In this document: in pieces, positions 53,907-62,423 of the stretch | Position numbering within the stretch: the stretch's first letter is position 1 | Layout: each line of letters starts with the position of its first letter | From: an uncultured Bacteroidales bacterium | GTDB taxonomy: Bacteria; Bacteroidota; Bacteroidia; Bacteroidales; Muribaculaceae | Direction of reading: 5' to 3' | Assembly (NCBI GenBank): GCA_902777835.1 | Contig: CACYVC010000004.1 | Coordinates: 1 to 64,000, forward strand | Length of the DNA stretch: 64,000 bases | The notes under the pieces: generated by a model | The model's database searches: none | Told to the model about the DNA's origin: nothing | Seen by the model: the letters and a program-made list of their open reading frames with translations, nothing else | Program-made: the position numbers and the translations under genes

Positions 53907-55295
53907 ATGCGAGTATATGTAATTTTATTTTTTACATTATTATTATCATTGACAACTCGTGCCGGCGACAACGACGAGCACGAGGTTAAGGTCGTTGGTG
54001 ACAAGAACTACACCAACAATTCTAATCTTGTCTATGACGGCATAGATGTCTCTAATTATCAAAAGGATATCAACTGGCGAGCCACCGCCGAGGATCCTTC
54101 AATCAAATATGTATATGTAAAAGCTACCGAGGGTGCTACCCACAAGCAGCATCGTTATCGTGCCAACATAGAGAACGCACGCCGACATGGCGTGAAGGTG
54201 GGAAGCTATCATTTCCTGTCAACAACATCGCCCATTCAAAAACAGTTTGAGAACTTCATAAGCATGGCGAAACCCGAAGAGCAGGATCTTATCCCACTGC
54301 TCGACGTGGAGACACATTCGGGCTGGAATGCCAAGCAACTGCAAGACAGCGTCAAGCTATTTTGTCAACTTCTCGAAGACTACTATGGCTGTAAACCCAT
54401 GATTTACACCAATGTGAGCTACTTCAACACTTTGCTGGGCTATGATTTCAGGAATTATCCTCTATTTATCGCACGTTACTCTAAGAGTGAGCCTCAACTT
54501 AATTTCGGCGCCAAGTGGATTCTATGGCAGTTCAGCGACTGCGGCATCATCAGTGGCATCGATGCAAAAGTCGATCTAAGTCGCTTCAACCGAGGCTGCT
54601 CGCTGAAGGATATCACCTATCATTCTCCTAAGTCGAAGAAGAAGAATGACAAGCCGCGCCAAAATGTACCAAGGCCAAAGCCCAAGAAAGAAGAGGCAAG
54701 GCAAGAAGTGCCTTATCCTCCTGCCAACAGGTACAATCAGGGTAACAATAGCAAGGAAAAGACCGAAGCTCAGAAGCGAGGCGAGGAAAACGCCAAAAAG
54801 CGCCAAAAGATGGAAGAGAAAAAGCGTGAGGAAGAGCGCAAGGCACAAGAGAAAGCTCGGAAAGAAGCCGAAAAGGTGCGCAAAGAAGAGGAGAAAAAGC
54901 GCAAAGAGATAGAGAAAAGAGAAAAAGAGTTAGAGAAAAAGCGTGCTGAGCAAGAGAAGAAGCGCCTAGAGCAAGAGAAGAAACAACGCGAGCTAGAGGA
55001 GAAACAGCGCAAAGAAGAGGAGAAGCGCAAAGCACGTGAAAATGCCCAGGCACGCATGAAGGCCGATAAAGAACGCACTACACAAACCAACGCCCAGCAG
55101 TATCTAAATGATAACGAGCAAAAGCGCAGAAACGACCTAGAAAGTGCTCAACAGGAACGCCTTGCCAGCGAGAAGTCAAAAGAGGAAACTTCTACTAGCA
55201 ACAAAAAGACGTCAAAGCACTCGACCAAGAAAAACTCAAATCAAAGTTCGGCCGACAATGAGGAGATAAAATACAATCGAAACAAAAAAAATTAA
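53907..55295 (+). CDS. GH25 muramidase with long charged coiled-coil tail
   Basis: 462 residues from ATG 53907, with a signal peptide (to TTRAGD). Residues about 40-235 are a GH25 lysozyme barrel: YDGIDVSNYQ, YVKATEGA, VGSYHFL, the catalytic DVE of PLLDVETHSG, and WILWQFSDCGIISGID. The remaining about 220 residues are almost entirely Lys/Glu/Arg/Gln with short Pro-rich starts, a long single helix or coiled coil, ending in Ser/Lys/Asn-rich sequence. GH25 cleaves the beta-1,4 bond after N-acetylmuramic acid. The tail may span the periplasm or bind wall or nucleic acid. It has its own promoter and terminator. Confidence 0.9.
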   Translation: MRVYVILFFTLLLSLTTRAGDNDEHEVKVVGDKNYTNNSNLVYDGIDVSNYQKDINWRATAEDPSIKYVYVKATEGATHKQHRYRANIENARRHGVKVGSYHFLSTTSPIQKQFENFISMAKPEEQDLIPLLDVETHSGWNAKQLQDSVKLFCQLLEDYYGCKPMIYTNVSYFNTLLGYDFRNYPLFIARYSKSEPQLNFGAKWILWQFSDCGIISGIDAKVDLSRFNRGCSLKDITYHSPKSKKKNDKPRQNVPRPKPKKEEARQEVPYPPANRYNQGNNSKEKTEAQKRGEENAKKRQKMEEKKREEERKAQEKARKEAEKVRKEEEKKRKEIEKREKELEKKRAEQEKKRLEQEKKQRELEEKQRKEEEKRKARENAQARMKADKERTTQTNAQQYLNDNEQKRRNDLESAQQERLASEKSKEETSTSNKKTSKHSTKKNSNQSSADNEEIKYNRNKKN

Positions 55296-55312
55296 AACTA
55301 TAAGTTTCTAAA

Positions 55313-55352
55313 ATGCTTGGCACACATTCAGCATGGTGTCAAGCATTTTTTT
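55313..55352 (+). terminator. Rho-independent terminator of the GH25 gene
   Basis: ATGCTTGGCAC pairs with GTGTCAAGCAT (one mismatch), followed by seven T. Confidence 0.8.
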
Positions 55353-55385
55353 AATGAAATTGCGTGAATTGTAGAAACGATTTCT

Positions 55386-55393
55386 TATCTTTG
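55386..55393 (+). promoter_or_regulatory. -7 box of the zinc-ribbon membrane protein gene
   Basis: TATCTTTG, 22 bases before the start codon. Confidence 0.55.
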
Positions 55394-55415
55394 CAGTTCA
55401 CAAAAAGACCTCAGC

Positions 55416-56618
55416 ATGAAGTGCATTAATTGTTATAGAGATATTGACTATGGGCTAAAGTTTTGCCCTAAATGCGGCTTCATGCAACCTGGCGACCGTG
55501 AGGCTTATGAAACTGAGCATCCTGAGCTTGCCAATGCCATGCCCATGAATGAAATCTCCGAGGAAGTGAATCCACTCGCCAATGTTACTCCAACCTCAAT
55601 CTCGCGAGAAGAATTTGTAAGATTCATTTCGAGCGACCCACATTGCAACGACATTATCGAAATGGTTGATGATGGAGTTGATACTTATGGGCTGCTTGAC
55701 TCACCTGCTATAGAGGTATGGTATGCAAAGTGCGCTGAACTTATCGATGACAAACAAGGGTTTTATCCTTACTTCTTGAAGCTACTCTCGCAACACCCTA
55801 ACAAAGCACGCAACTTGCTTCTTAGCCAAGCCGCAGCCGACATGAATCTCGCCAATTGGCAGCAAAACACAGGAAATAACAGCACTGCACCTCAGGCACC
55901 AGAACCACAAATTGCCGTGAATGGGGAAATTATTCCGCCACTACCGCCAGCATTGCCATCAGAGTCAACAAAAATTGCTAAACCACCTCTCGACAAAGGC
56001 AAATCGGCCGCACCTGTGCATTCCACATTAGAGAAAACTCCACTGTCTTCGCCTATTTCGGTTGCACCTTCACAAGATAAGACGGTGGAATGTCCCATCT
56101 GCCATCAGACCATCCCATTTGGCACACAGCAATGCCCCTACTGCAAACAACAGCTTGATTGGAGCCATGCCACACCGCCTAGTGAAGAAAAGGACGAGAG
56201 TGACGAGAGCTCCAAACGAGGCTTTTTGTGGATACTGCTTTCTCTAGTCATAGCGCTAATACTGGGCTGTGCAGGATATTTTATCTACACAGCGGTAAAA
56301 GACAACTCCCGCAGTTCAAGACATAACGAAGAGTCATATATTATGGGTCCTATTGGCTATCCACAAGCCGATGCAAGACGTGCAGTAAATGAATTGATTG
56401 AACTAATCGAGGATGCAGAAATCAACAGTCAAGACGATTTTGACAGATTGGAGAATGAAATGAAAGAAATTCAAAATACATATGAAGATTACTATAGGGA
56501 GAGAAACCGACTTGATGAGTTTAATTATGAAATTGATAAATTAGAAAACGACCCCGAAATGAAGAGAAGAGTCGAAAAGGCTACAGAAAGACTACTTAAC
56601 CAAGCTCAAAACATTTAA
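55416..56618 (+). CDS. membrane protein with two zinc ribbons
   Basis: 400 residues. An N-terminal zinc ribbon (C3, C6, C17, C20) is followed by a folded region with SREEFVRFISSDPHC and YPYFLKLLSQHP, then a Pro-rich linker. A second zinc ribbon (C226, C229, C240, C243; CPICHQTIPFGTQQCPYC) sits just before one membrane helix (about 269-293). The outer part of about 100 residues is a Glu/Asp/Arg-rich coiled coil. The same ribbon-helix-outer-domain plan occurs at 62424-63785. No family beyond zinc ribbon is recognised. Ribbons are expected in the cytoplasm, the coiled coil in the periplasm. Confidence 0.75.
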   Translation: MKCINCYRDIDYGLKFCPKCGFMQPGDREAYETEHPELANAMPMNEISEEVNPLANVTPTSISREEFVRFISSDPHCNDIIEMVDDGVDTYGLLDSPAIEVWYAKCAELIDDKQGFYPYFLKLLSQHPNKARNLLLSQAAADMNLANWQQNTGNNSTAPQAPEPQIAVNGEIIPPLPPALPSESTKIAKPPLDKGKSAAPVHSTLEKTPLSSPISVAPSQDKTVECPICHQTIPFGTQQCPYCKQQLDWSHATPPSEEKDESDESSKRGFLWILLSLVIALILGCAGYFIYTAVKDNSRSSRHNEESYIMGPIGYPQADARRAVNELIELIEDAEINSQDDFDRLENEMKEIQNTYEDYYRERNRLDEFNYEIDKLENDPEMKRRVEKATERLLNQAQNI

Positions 56619-56688
56619 TAAATAACTGAGCATCAAATGTAACACGCGATATCTATGGACCCATTTGATAATCATAGAAGTAGTAGCA

Positions 56689-57177
56689 TTATAATTTCTG
56701 GTAAGCCAGGCGCTCATCACCGTTGGCGAGATATATTATGCCACAATAGGTGAAACCGCGCTTCTCAAACAAGTGCTGCATGATTTTGTTGTCGCGGTGT
56801 GTATCAACTCGGATGTTTGGGTCTATCGAGAAGCAATAGTCCATAGCACTGTCGAAGATGCCCTTGGCCTCGGGTACGCCTCCCATGCGATGCACCACAT
56901 GGTAGGGCAGTGTGTCGTCAAGCCAAGCTCCCTCGTAAATGGCTGCATAGGTAGGTTCAGGCGAAGGAAGGAATGCAAAATAAGCCACCACTGTGCCATC
57001 ATCTTCCACCACCATTGCCCCACCCCGCTCCATGTCGCAAAGGATGGCAGCCTCATCGGGGTAACCATTAATCCACTGGTTGACGTTGCCAGCACGCCGC
57101 ATCACCTGCTTGGCAGCAGCCAGCACCTCCATAATGCGCTTCAAGTCAGCGGCTATAGCATGTCGTATTATTCTCAT
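56689..57177 (-). CDS. GNAT-family N-acetyltransferase
   Basis: 162 residues, opening MRIIRHAIAADLKRIMEVL, typical of GNAT enzymes. Strands GGAMVVEDDGTVVAYFAF and the C-terminal RVDTHRDNKIMQHLFEKRGFTYCG fit the acetyl-CoA fold, though the classical Q/RxxGxG/A loop is weak. Substrate unknown. It lies upstream of the beta-barrel gene's terminator on the same strand. Confidence 0.85.
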   Translation of the reverse strand: MRIIRHAIAADLKRIMEVLAAAKQVMRRAGNVNQWINGYPDEAAILCDMERGGAMVVEDDGTVVAYFAFLPSPEPTYAAIYEGAWLDDTLPYHVVHRMGGVPEAKGIFDSAMDYCFSIDPNIRVDTHRDNKIMQHLFEKRGFTYCGIIYLANGDERLAYQKL

Positions 57178-57190
57178 GGTTTATCGGTAA

Positions 57191-57227
57191 AATAATGGCT
57201 GTGAAGATTCTGTTCACAGCCATTATT
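57191..57227 (-). terminator. terminator of the beta-barrel/TPR operon
   Basis: AATAATGGCTGTGAA and TTCACAGCCATTATT form a perfect 15-base stem with a 7-base loop, just past the stop of the minus-strand beta-barrel gene. Confidence 0.75.
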
Positions 57228-57241
57228 GTGTCATTAAAAAT

Positions 57242-59107
57242 TTAGAAATTCAGCGAGATGCCGCCTATCAAGCTTATCTTCTGCGCGCCTTGACCAGGCA
57301 TCACGTCCCACTGCTTGCACAGCAGGTTGTTGGCCTGCGCCCACACCGAGAAGATGTGGCTGAAGTTGTAGCGTGCACCCACATGAAGGTCAACAACATC
57401 TTTCATTTCGATTGCGCCAAAGCAATAATAACCGTCATGATATGTGCCATCTTGATTTATCCCAGGATATATCCACTGACGAGCGAATGTCGAGCGGTTG
57501 ATGCGGCAATTAAGTCCTGCAGTGACCATAAGGGGCTTGATGGGCCACACTTTAACATCAAAGTTAAAGATGCTGGTAGGTCCATCATCACCAAGAGGAT
57601 AACCCACGTAACGCTGGCCAAAGAGGTAGTCCTCATCACTAGAAAATGTGTGAGCAAACTTGAAACTTGCCTCAGCAAGCGAGCGGTATTTATAATTAGC
57701 CTCAATACCCATGTAAGCGCCCTTGCACTTCGTCATCATGTAAATGATAGCAGCATATTGATTGGCGTCATAGTAGGGAGAAGATGGACCATCGGGAGTG
57801 GGGTCCTCAATGTCGAGAATGTCTTTGTAAATTCCAGAATTGGCAGCAGGAACGATAGCATCAAGCTGATCAGTCACGAATCCATAGCCCACATAAGCCT
57901 TTGCGCTGAAGCCTACAAATGGTCCCACATTCACACCAATCTTTCCGTCAAAAGGCACATAGGTGTTGCGATACATTGCCAGAGGATCGTTGTAGCGATA
58001 CTCGTTGTGCATATCGCCAAGATGGTTTATAATCTTACCACCTGTGGCATTCACAAAGAGGCCAACACCTTTTGTAATCTTGAAATCAAGGTCCACATCA
58101 GGAGCGATGCGCACAGCAGCACCATCGTTGAACGAGAAGTTGATGGTGGCACCTGCCTTGGCATTGAAGATATCGTTAGAATATTTATAGTAGGGATTGA
58201 GAGTAAGCATTGCATAGGTCTTGTCGGAGGCATTGTTGTTGAGGATGTCATGAGTACGCTTGTTCACAACATCAATACCAAAGAGCAAACCCACATCACC
58301 GATTTTCTCAAACTCATATCCACTCTCAACCAAGGCATTTAACCAGAACTCCTTGCTGCCATCTATGCCCTCAAGGTGTGACTTGTCATAACCTGCATAG
58401 TCGATGGTGGCATTGGCCTCATACTCAAACTTGTCGCCACTAATCTCGATCTCGCTCTGCCACTTACCGTCGGCGCGAGCCTCGAAGAACGCAGTCTTAC
58501 GGTCCTTGAGATAGTCGCTGAAACCGCCATAGTAGTTGAAGCTATCGAAATGCAGTTGTCCGTCAACGGCCAATGTGCCAGCGTTGAGTTCCTTCATCCA
58601 GTTGGCACCAATTATATTGTCATTGAAGCGTTGTTTCTGTCTGTTAGACGACTGATCTATGAGTTTAGTGGTGTTCTTTCCCAGCCATGTGCTGTTGTGA
58701 AGCATCCACACGCCAAGTTTTTCATTGGTTTTATCAATAGCTCGGTATCCCACTCCTGCCACGAGGTTGAGGTGAGTGCCTCCACCCAAGAAGAGGTATC
58801 CACGCTGGTTAGAGAAGTTGTGGCGGGTGCGATAGCCATAAGGCTCCATTGTGGGAATCTCTACAGGCACGAGAGTGGGAACCGCCCAATCGCTAAACTG
58901 TGGTGCCACAGCGTCTTTTTCAGCCTTCTTGATCTCCTTGGGTAGGACTGTCTTCTTAACGACAGTTTTCTTCACTGGATCAAACTCTCTCTCAAGAGTA
59001 ATGTTCTTATTTAGGTCGGTCTTGTCTTGGTTGGAGTTTTGAGCTATCGCCACATTGCCCAAAATCATCGCCATTGCCAGGCACACATATTTCATCTTTT
59101 TGTCCAT
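57242..59107 (-). CDS. outer-membrane beta-barrel protein, partner of the TPR protein
   Basis: 621 residues (start at the first of two in-frame ATGs; 59095 also possible). After a signal peptide (to AIAQN) comes a Lys-rich stretch, then many amphipathic strands (for example RGYLFLGGGTHLNLVAGVGYRA, VGPFVGFSAKAYVGYGF) ending with SLIGGISLNF, a terminal aromatic as needed for barrel insertion. It looks like a TonB-dependent-receptor barrel without plug or TonB box. It follows the TPR gene by 54 bases on the same strand, a pairing common in Bacteroidota. Function not established. Confidence 0.8.
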   Translation of the reverse strand: MDKKMKYVCLAMAMILGNVAIAQNSNQDKTDLNKNITLEREFDPVKKTVVKKTVLPKEIKKAEKDAVAPQFSDWAVPTLVPVEIPTMEPYGYRTRHNFSNQRGYLFLGGGTHLNLVAGVGYRAIDKTNEKLGVWMLHNSTWLGKNTTKLIDQSSNRQKQRFNDNIIGANWMKELNAGTLAVDGQLHFDSFNYYGGFSDYLKDRKTAFFEARADGKWQSEIEISGDKFEYEANATIDYAGYDKSHLEGIDGSKEFWLNALVESGYEFEKIGDVGLLFGIDVVNKRTHDILNNNASDKTYAMLTLNPYYKYSNDIFNAKAGATINFSFNDGAAVRIAPDVDLDFKITKGVGLFVNATGGKIINHLGDMHNEYRYNDPLAMYRNTYVPFDGKIGVNVGPFVGFSAKAYVGYGFVTDQLDAIVPAANSGIYKDILDIEDPTPDGPSSPYYDANQYAAIIYMMTKCKGAYMGIEANYKYRSLAEASFKFAHTFSSDEDYLFGQRYVGYPLGDDGPTSIFNFDVKVWPIKPLMVTAGLNCRINRSTFARQWIYPGINQDGTYHDGYYCFGAIEMKDVVDLHVGARYNFSHIFSVWAQANNLLCKQWDVMPGQGAQKISLIGGISLNF

Positions 59108-59161
59108 ATCAATTATTGAAATCTTTAAATATCTAGTTATAATTATTTCTGTAAATGACGA

Positions 59162-62100
59162 TTATTTCTTACCCTTCTGCAACTTACTCAGTCGAGTATC
59201 AATCTCGTTGAATATCTCGCCCTCTTTGCCAGGATAGTTGGCCTTCAAGGTCTTGAGATAGTCAATAGCATCTTGATTCTTACCTTGATACTGGAATATG
59301 TCGCTCAACAATATAAATCCCTTGGCAAGCCAGTAGTAGTGAGTTGTGTTGCTGGAAATGAGAGTCTGGAGAGTGTCTTCGGCATCATCTATATCGCCGT
59401 TATCATATTGCATCTGTGCCAACTCGTAGGCAGCTTGTGCGCCAGCCTCGCTCTGGGTGTTGGCAGCCAACTCGCGCAGGTCGCCCATAGCTTCCGAAGT
59501 CTTGCCTATATTACTGTAGGCAATAGCACGGTTGAGCATCACTTCCTGCTCAAGCTCTGCATTGAGGGTATTGTTGAAGTTGAGAAGTTCGTTGGCGCTG
59601 TTAATAACGTCGCGCCACTGCTGTGCCTCGCTAGCAGAGCGAACCATACCTAGCAATGCTTGCGAGAGATTGTCACTATTGGTGGCCTTCTGTGCCCATA
59701 ACTCGTAGAGATTATAGGCTTCCTCGGGATTACCATTCTCTAACAGCAATGCAGCCTTGAGTGCCATCGCGCGCTGTGCAAAAGCTGCATCCTCGTTGCC
59801 GTCGAGGGCCTCGGTGAGAGCCTGCATAGCACTGTTGTAGTCGTTCTTTGTGTAATAGTAATAGCCAATGTAGTACTTGGCCTCTTTCACGTAGGCCCCA
59901 TTGGGATAGTCACGAAGGTAATTCTCTAGCTTAGAGATGTTATTATAGTCGATATAATAAACTTCGGCAGCGTCGAATGCAGCCTTCTCGATTTTCTTAA
60001 CATCGATTTTTGGACCACCAGGAATGCTGTTAAGACGATTGCCGAACGCCATCAAGTCGTCACGCTTGGCATAAATCACCTTAAGGTCTTCGGCGGCTAT
60101 CTTAGCCTCCTCGCTGGCGGGATAGGTCTCTATCACTTTCCAGTAGGTGGCTATTGCCTGGTCATCGTTGTTGCGCGACTTCTCGGCAATCGCCATCTTA
60201 AGCATCGCCTCACGAGCCTCGGGCTGATTGGGGTACTTGTTGATTAGCTTAGCATAGCTATTGATACCGCTTGCCACATCGCCCTTGAGAATTTGGGCGT
60301 TGCCCTTCTCAAGCATTGCCTCGGGCACCTTGCTCGAGTTGGGATAGTTGGCAATGAGTTCGTCGAGTTGCTGTATCTTGGAATCATATTGGCTCATGTC
60401 GCCGGCGATGATGGCCTTGCGCAAGATGGCATACTCCGACGAGGCATCCACCTCGCCACGCGCTGCCTTGGTGTAATTCTCGACGGCAGCATTGAAGTTC
60501 TTACCATAGTAATAGGCATCGCCAATGCGGTTATAGGCCTCAGCAGTCATGTCGCGACTGAGGGAGTTGGTCTCAATGGCTTTCTCAAAATATCCTATCG
60601 CCTTGCTGTAGTCTTGTTGATTGAAGAGCGACGAGCCAGCATTATACAGTGCGAGTCCATAGTTGGGATCGCTTGTCGAGGCGGCATTGATGAAGTCCTG
60701 CTGATTGGCAGCCGCACTCTTGTAGTCACCAAGCTGGTATTGAGCCTCAGCAAGCCACAGCTTACTGTTATTATAGATTTCTGTATCTTTCTTGCCCATG
60801 TCAACGGCCTCCTTGAGACTATTGAGGGCATTATCGGGTTTGTTGTTGCGCAACTGCTGAACGCCCTTATGGTAAAGCACTGTCTGCTTGGCCTTGAGCA
60901 CTTTATCGCTAGGATTACTGATGTTGGCGATGCTGCGCAGTGCACGGTCATAGTCGCTGGTAGTGGTATAGGCATCAATGAGGTAGTTCTCCACATTGCT
61001 GTAGTAGCTCGAGTGGGGGTACTCATTTAGGAACTGCTCAAACATGTCGATTGAGTTGTTAAACGGTGTGCGGCCGCCCTTGCTTTGACTGATGGCATAG
61101 TTGTAGAATGCCGTCTCACGCACGTTGTTGTCCCAACGCATATTTGCTGCGCGCTCAAAGGCCATCGAAGCTCCGTTATAATCGCTGCACTTGAGGCGAC
61201 TTTGACCTATGTAAAGATAAGCGCTTTGTGCCAGAGCATCATCTTCGCCAGTTACTTCGGCAAGTGTCTCAATGGCACCCTGATAGTCACGGTTGCCGTA
61301 GTCTATCACACCAAGCATGTAGGCCGAGGGGCGACGCTCCTCGTTCTCCTCGTCGCTTAACTCCAGGAATCTGCTCAGGTAAGGTGCAGCCTTCGAATAG
61401 TTGCCCAGACGGTAGTAGCTCTCTCCTACCACGCGGTTTATCTCGGCACTGAAGTAGTCGTTGGAGTCGTCTTCGATTAGCGACTCACCAAGCTTCACGG
61501 CGTTGTTGTAATCACCTTGCTTATACATTATTTGACACATATAATATTGTGCCTGATAGCCCAGCTCGCCAGTGCGATCCACTTTCGAGAAATAATCCAT
61601 AGCGGTGTCATATTGGCCGTAGGCATACTCGATGTAGCCCTTGAAGAAAGTCGACGCAGTGCCATACTGCTTGGTAGCCGAGAGCTTGTCGTAGATGTCT
61701 TTGGCCTGGTTGTAGTCTCGAAGCATCAAGTCGCAATAGGCCTTGCGGTAAAGCACATTCTCGTCATAATCGTCGTCGAGGGCTTTTTCACGCACCTGCT
61801 CATAGCATTCACGAGCCTGAGCGAAGTCGCCATGATAGAAATAATAGTCACCCACTTTGGCACGTGCAGTCAACGCCAGTGGCTCGTTGGGATAATTCTC
61901 TATAAACTCTTCAAGCATCGTCAGGCTTGATGGATTGCCTAACTCAAACTCGTTCAACGCCATCATGAACTCGGCCTCCACCTCATTGTTCCATGTGGGA
62001 GTGAGGCTGTTGTTGTGAAACCAAAGTTGGTGACTCGAACCAACATAGTTGCGCATCTCTTGCAATAGCTTTGCGCGGTTAATGAATGCATCACTACTAT

Positions 62101-62179
62101 ACTCAACAACACTAGGTTGTGCCAGCATCAATGCCGGAGCAGATATAGCACATATTACGAAAGCGGTCTTTAACTTCAT
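59162..62179 (-). CDS. large periplasmic TPR protein
   Basis: 1005 residues with a signal peptide (to LMLAQ). At least fifteen tetratricopeptide repeats run along the chain (for example YFYHGDFAQARECYEQV, YYRLGNYSKAAPYLSRFLEL, YYYGKNFNAAVENYTKAARG). No catalytic domain. TPR arrays bind protein partners; with the beta-barrel protein encoded next it may form an envelope assembly or transport machine. Promoter box at 62225-62232. Confidence 0.88.
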   Translation of the reverse strand: MKLKTAFVICAISAPALMLAQPSVVEYSSDAFINRAKLLQEMRNYVGSSHQLWFHNNSLTPTWNNEVEAEFMMALNEFELGNPSSLTMLEEFIENYPNEPLALTARAKVGDYYFYHGDFAQARECYEQVREKALDDDYDENVLYRKAYCDLMLRDYNQAKDIYDKLSATKQYGTASTFFKGYIEYAYGQYDTAMDYFSKVDRTGELGYQAQYYMCQIMYKQGDYNNAVKLGESLIEDDSNDYFSAEINRVVGESYYRLGNYSKAAPYLSRFLELSDEENEERRPSAYMLGVIDYGNRDYQGAIETLAEVTGEDDALAQSAYLYIGQSRLKCSDYNGASMAFERAANMRWDNNVRETAFYNYAISQSKGGRTPFNNSIDMFEQFLNEYPHSSYYSNVENYLIDAYTTTSDYDRALRSIANISNPSDKVLKAKQTVLYHKGVQQLRNNKPDNALNSLKEAVDMGKKDTEIYNNSKLWLAEAQYQLGDYKSAAANQQDFINAASTSDPNYGLALYNAGSSLFNQQDYSKAIGYFEKAIETNSLSRDMTAEAYNRIGDAYYYGKNFNAAVENYTKAARGEVDASSEYAILRKAIIAGDMSQYDSKIQQLDELIANYPNSSKVPEAMLEKGNAQILKGDVASGINSYAKLINKYPNQPEAREAMLKMAIAEKSRNNDDQAIATYWKVIETYPASEEAKIAAEDLKVIYAKRDDLMAFGNRLNSIPGGPKIDVKKIEKAAFDAAEVYYIDYNNISKLENYLRDYPNGAYVKEAKYYIGYYYYTKNDYNSAMQALTEALDGNEDAAFAQRAMALKAALLLENGNPEEAYNLYELWAQKATNSDNLSQALLGMVRSASEAQQWRDVINSANELLNFNNTLNAELEQEVMLNRAIAYSNIGKTSEAMGDLRELAANTQSEAGAQAAYELAQMQYDNGDIDDAEDTLQTLISSNTTHYYWLAKGFILLSDIFQYQGKNQDAIDYLKTLKANYPGKEGEIFNEIDTRLSKLQKGKK

Positions 62180-62224
62180 AAGTATAATATATTGTCAATT
62201 TTTTAAAGCGTACTTTACAATATG

Positions 62225-62232
62225 CAAATTTA
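62225..62232 (-). promoter_or_regulatory. -7 box of the TPR/beta-barrel operon
   Basis: TAAATTTG on the minus strand, 46 bases before the TPR start. Confidence 0.5.
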
Positions 62233-62423
62233 GATATAATTTTTCACCTAATAACTCCAAAACCTATATAAAAAGAAAAAAAATAATTAAAATAGTATTT
62301 CATGCACCATTTTTTTGGGAATCTCAATTATTTTTCCCAATTTTGCATATTGATTTATAAACTGCCAATTTTAAAGCAAAAAAGAATAAATCACTGAAAA
62401 TAACTTAAAAAAATTTATATATT

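Noticed and set aside
57290-58342. 350-codon open frame antisense to the beta-barrel gene
   Set aside because: Shadow frame; the minus-strand protein has signal peptide, barrel strands and a conserved neighbour.
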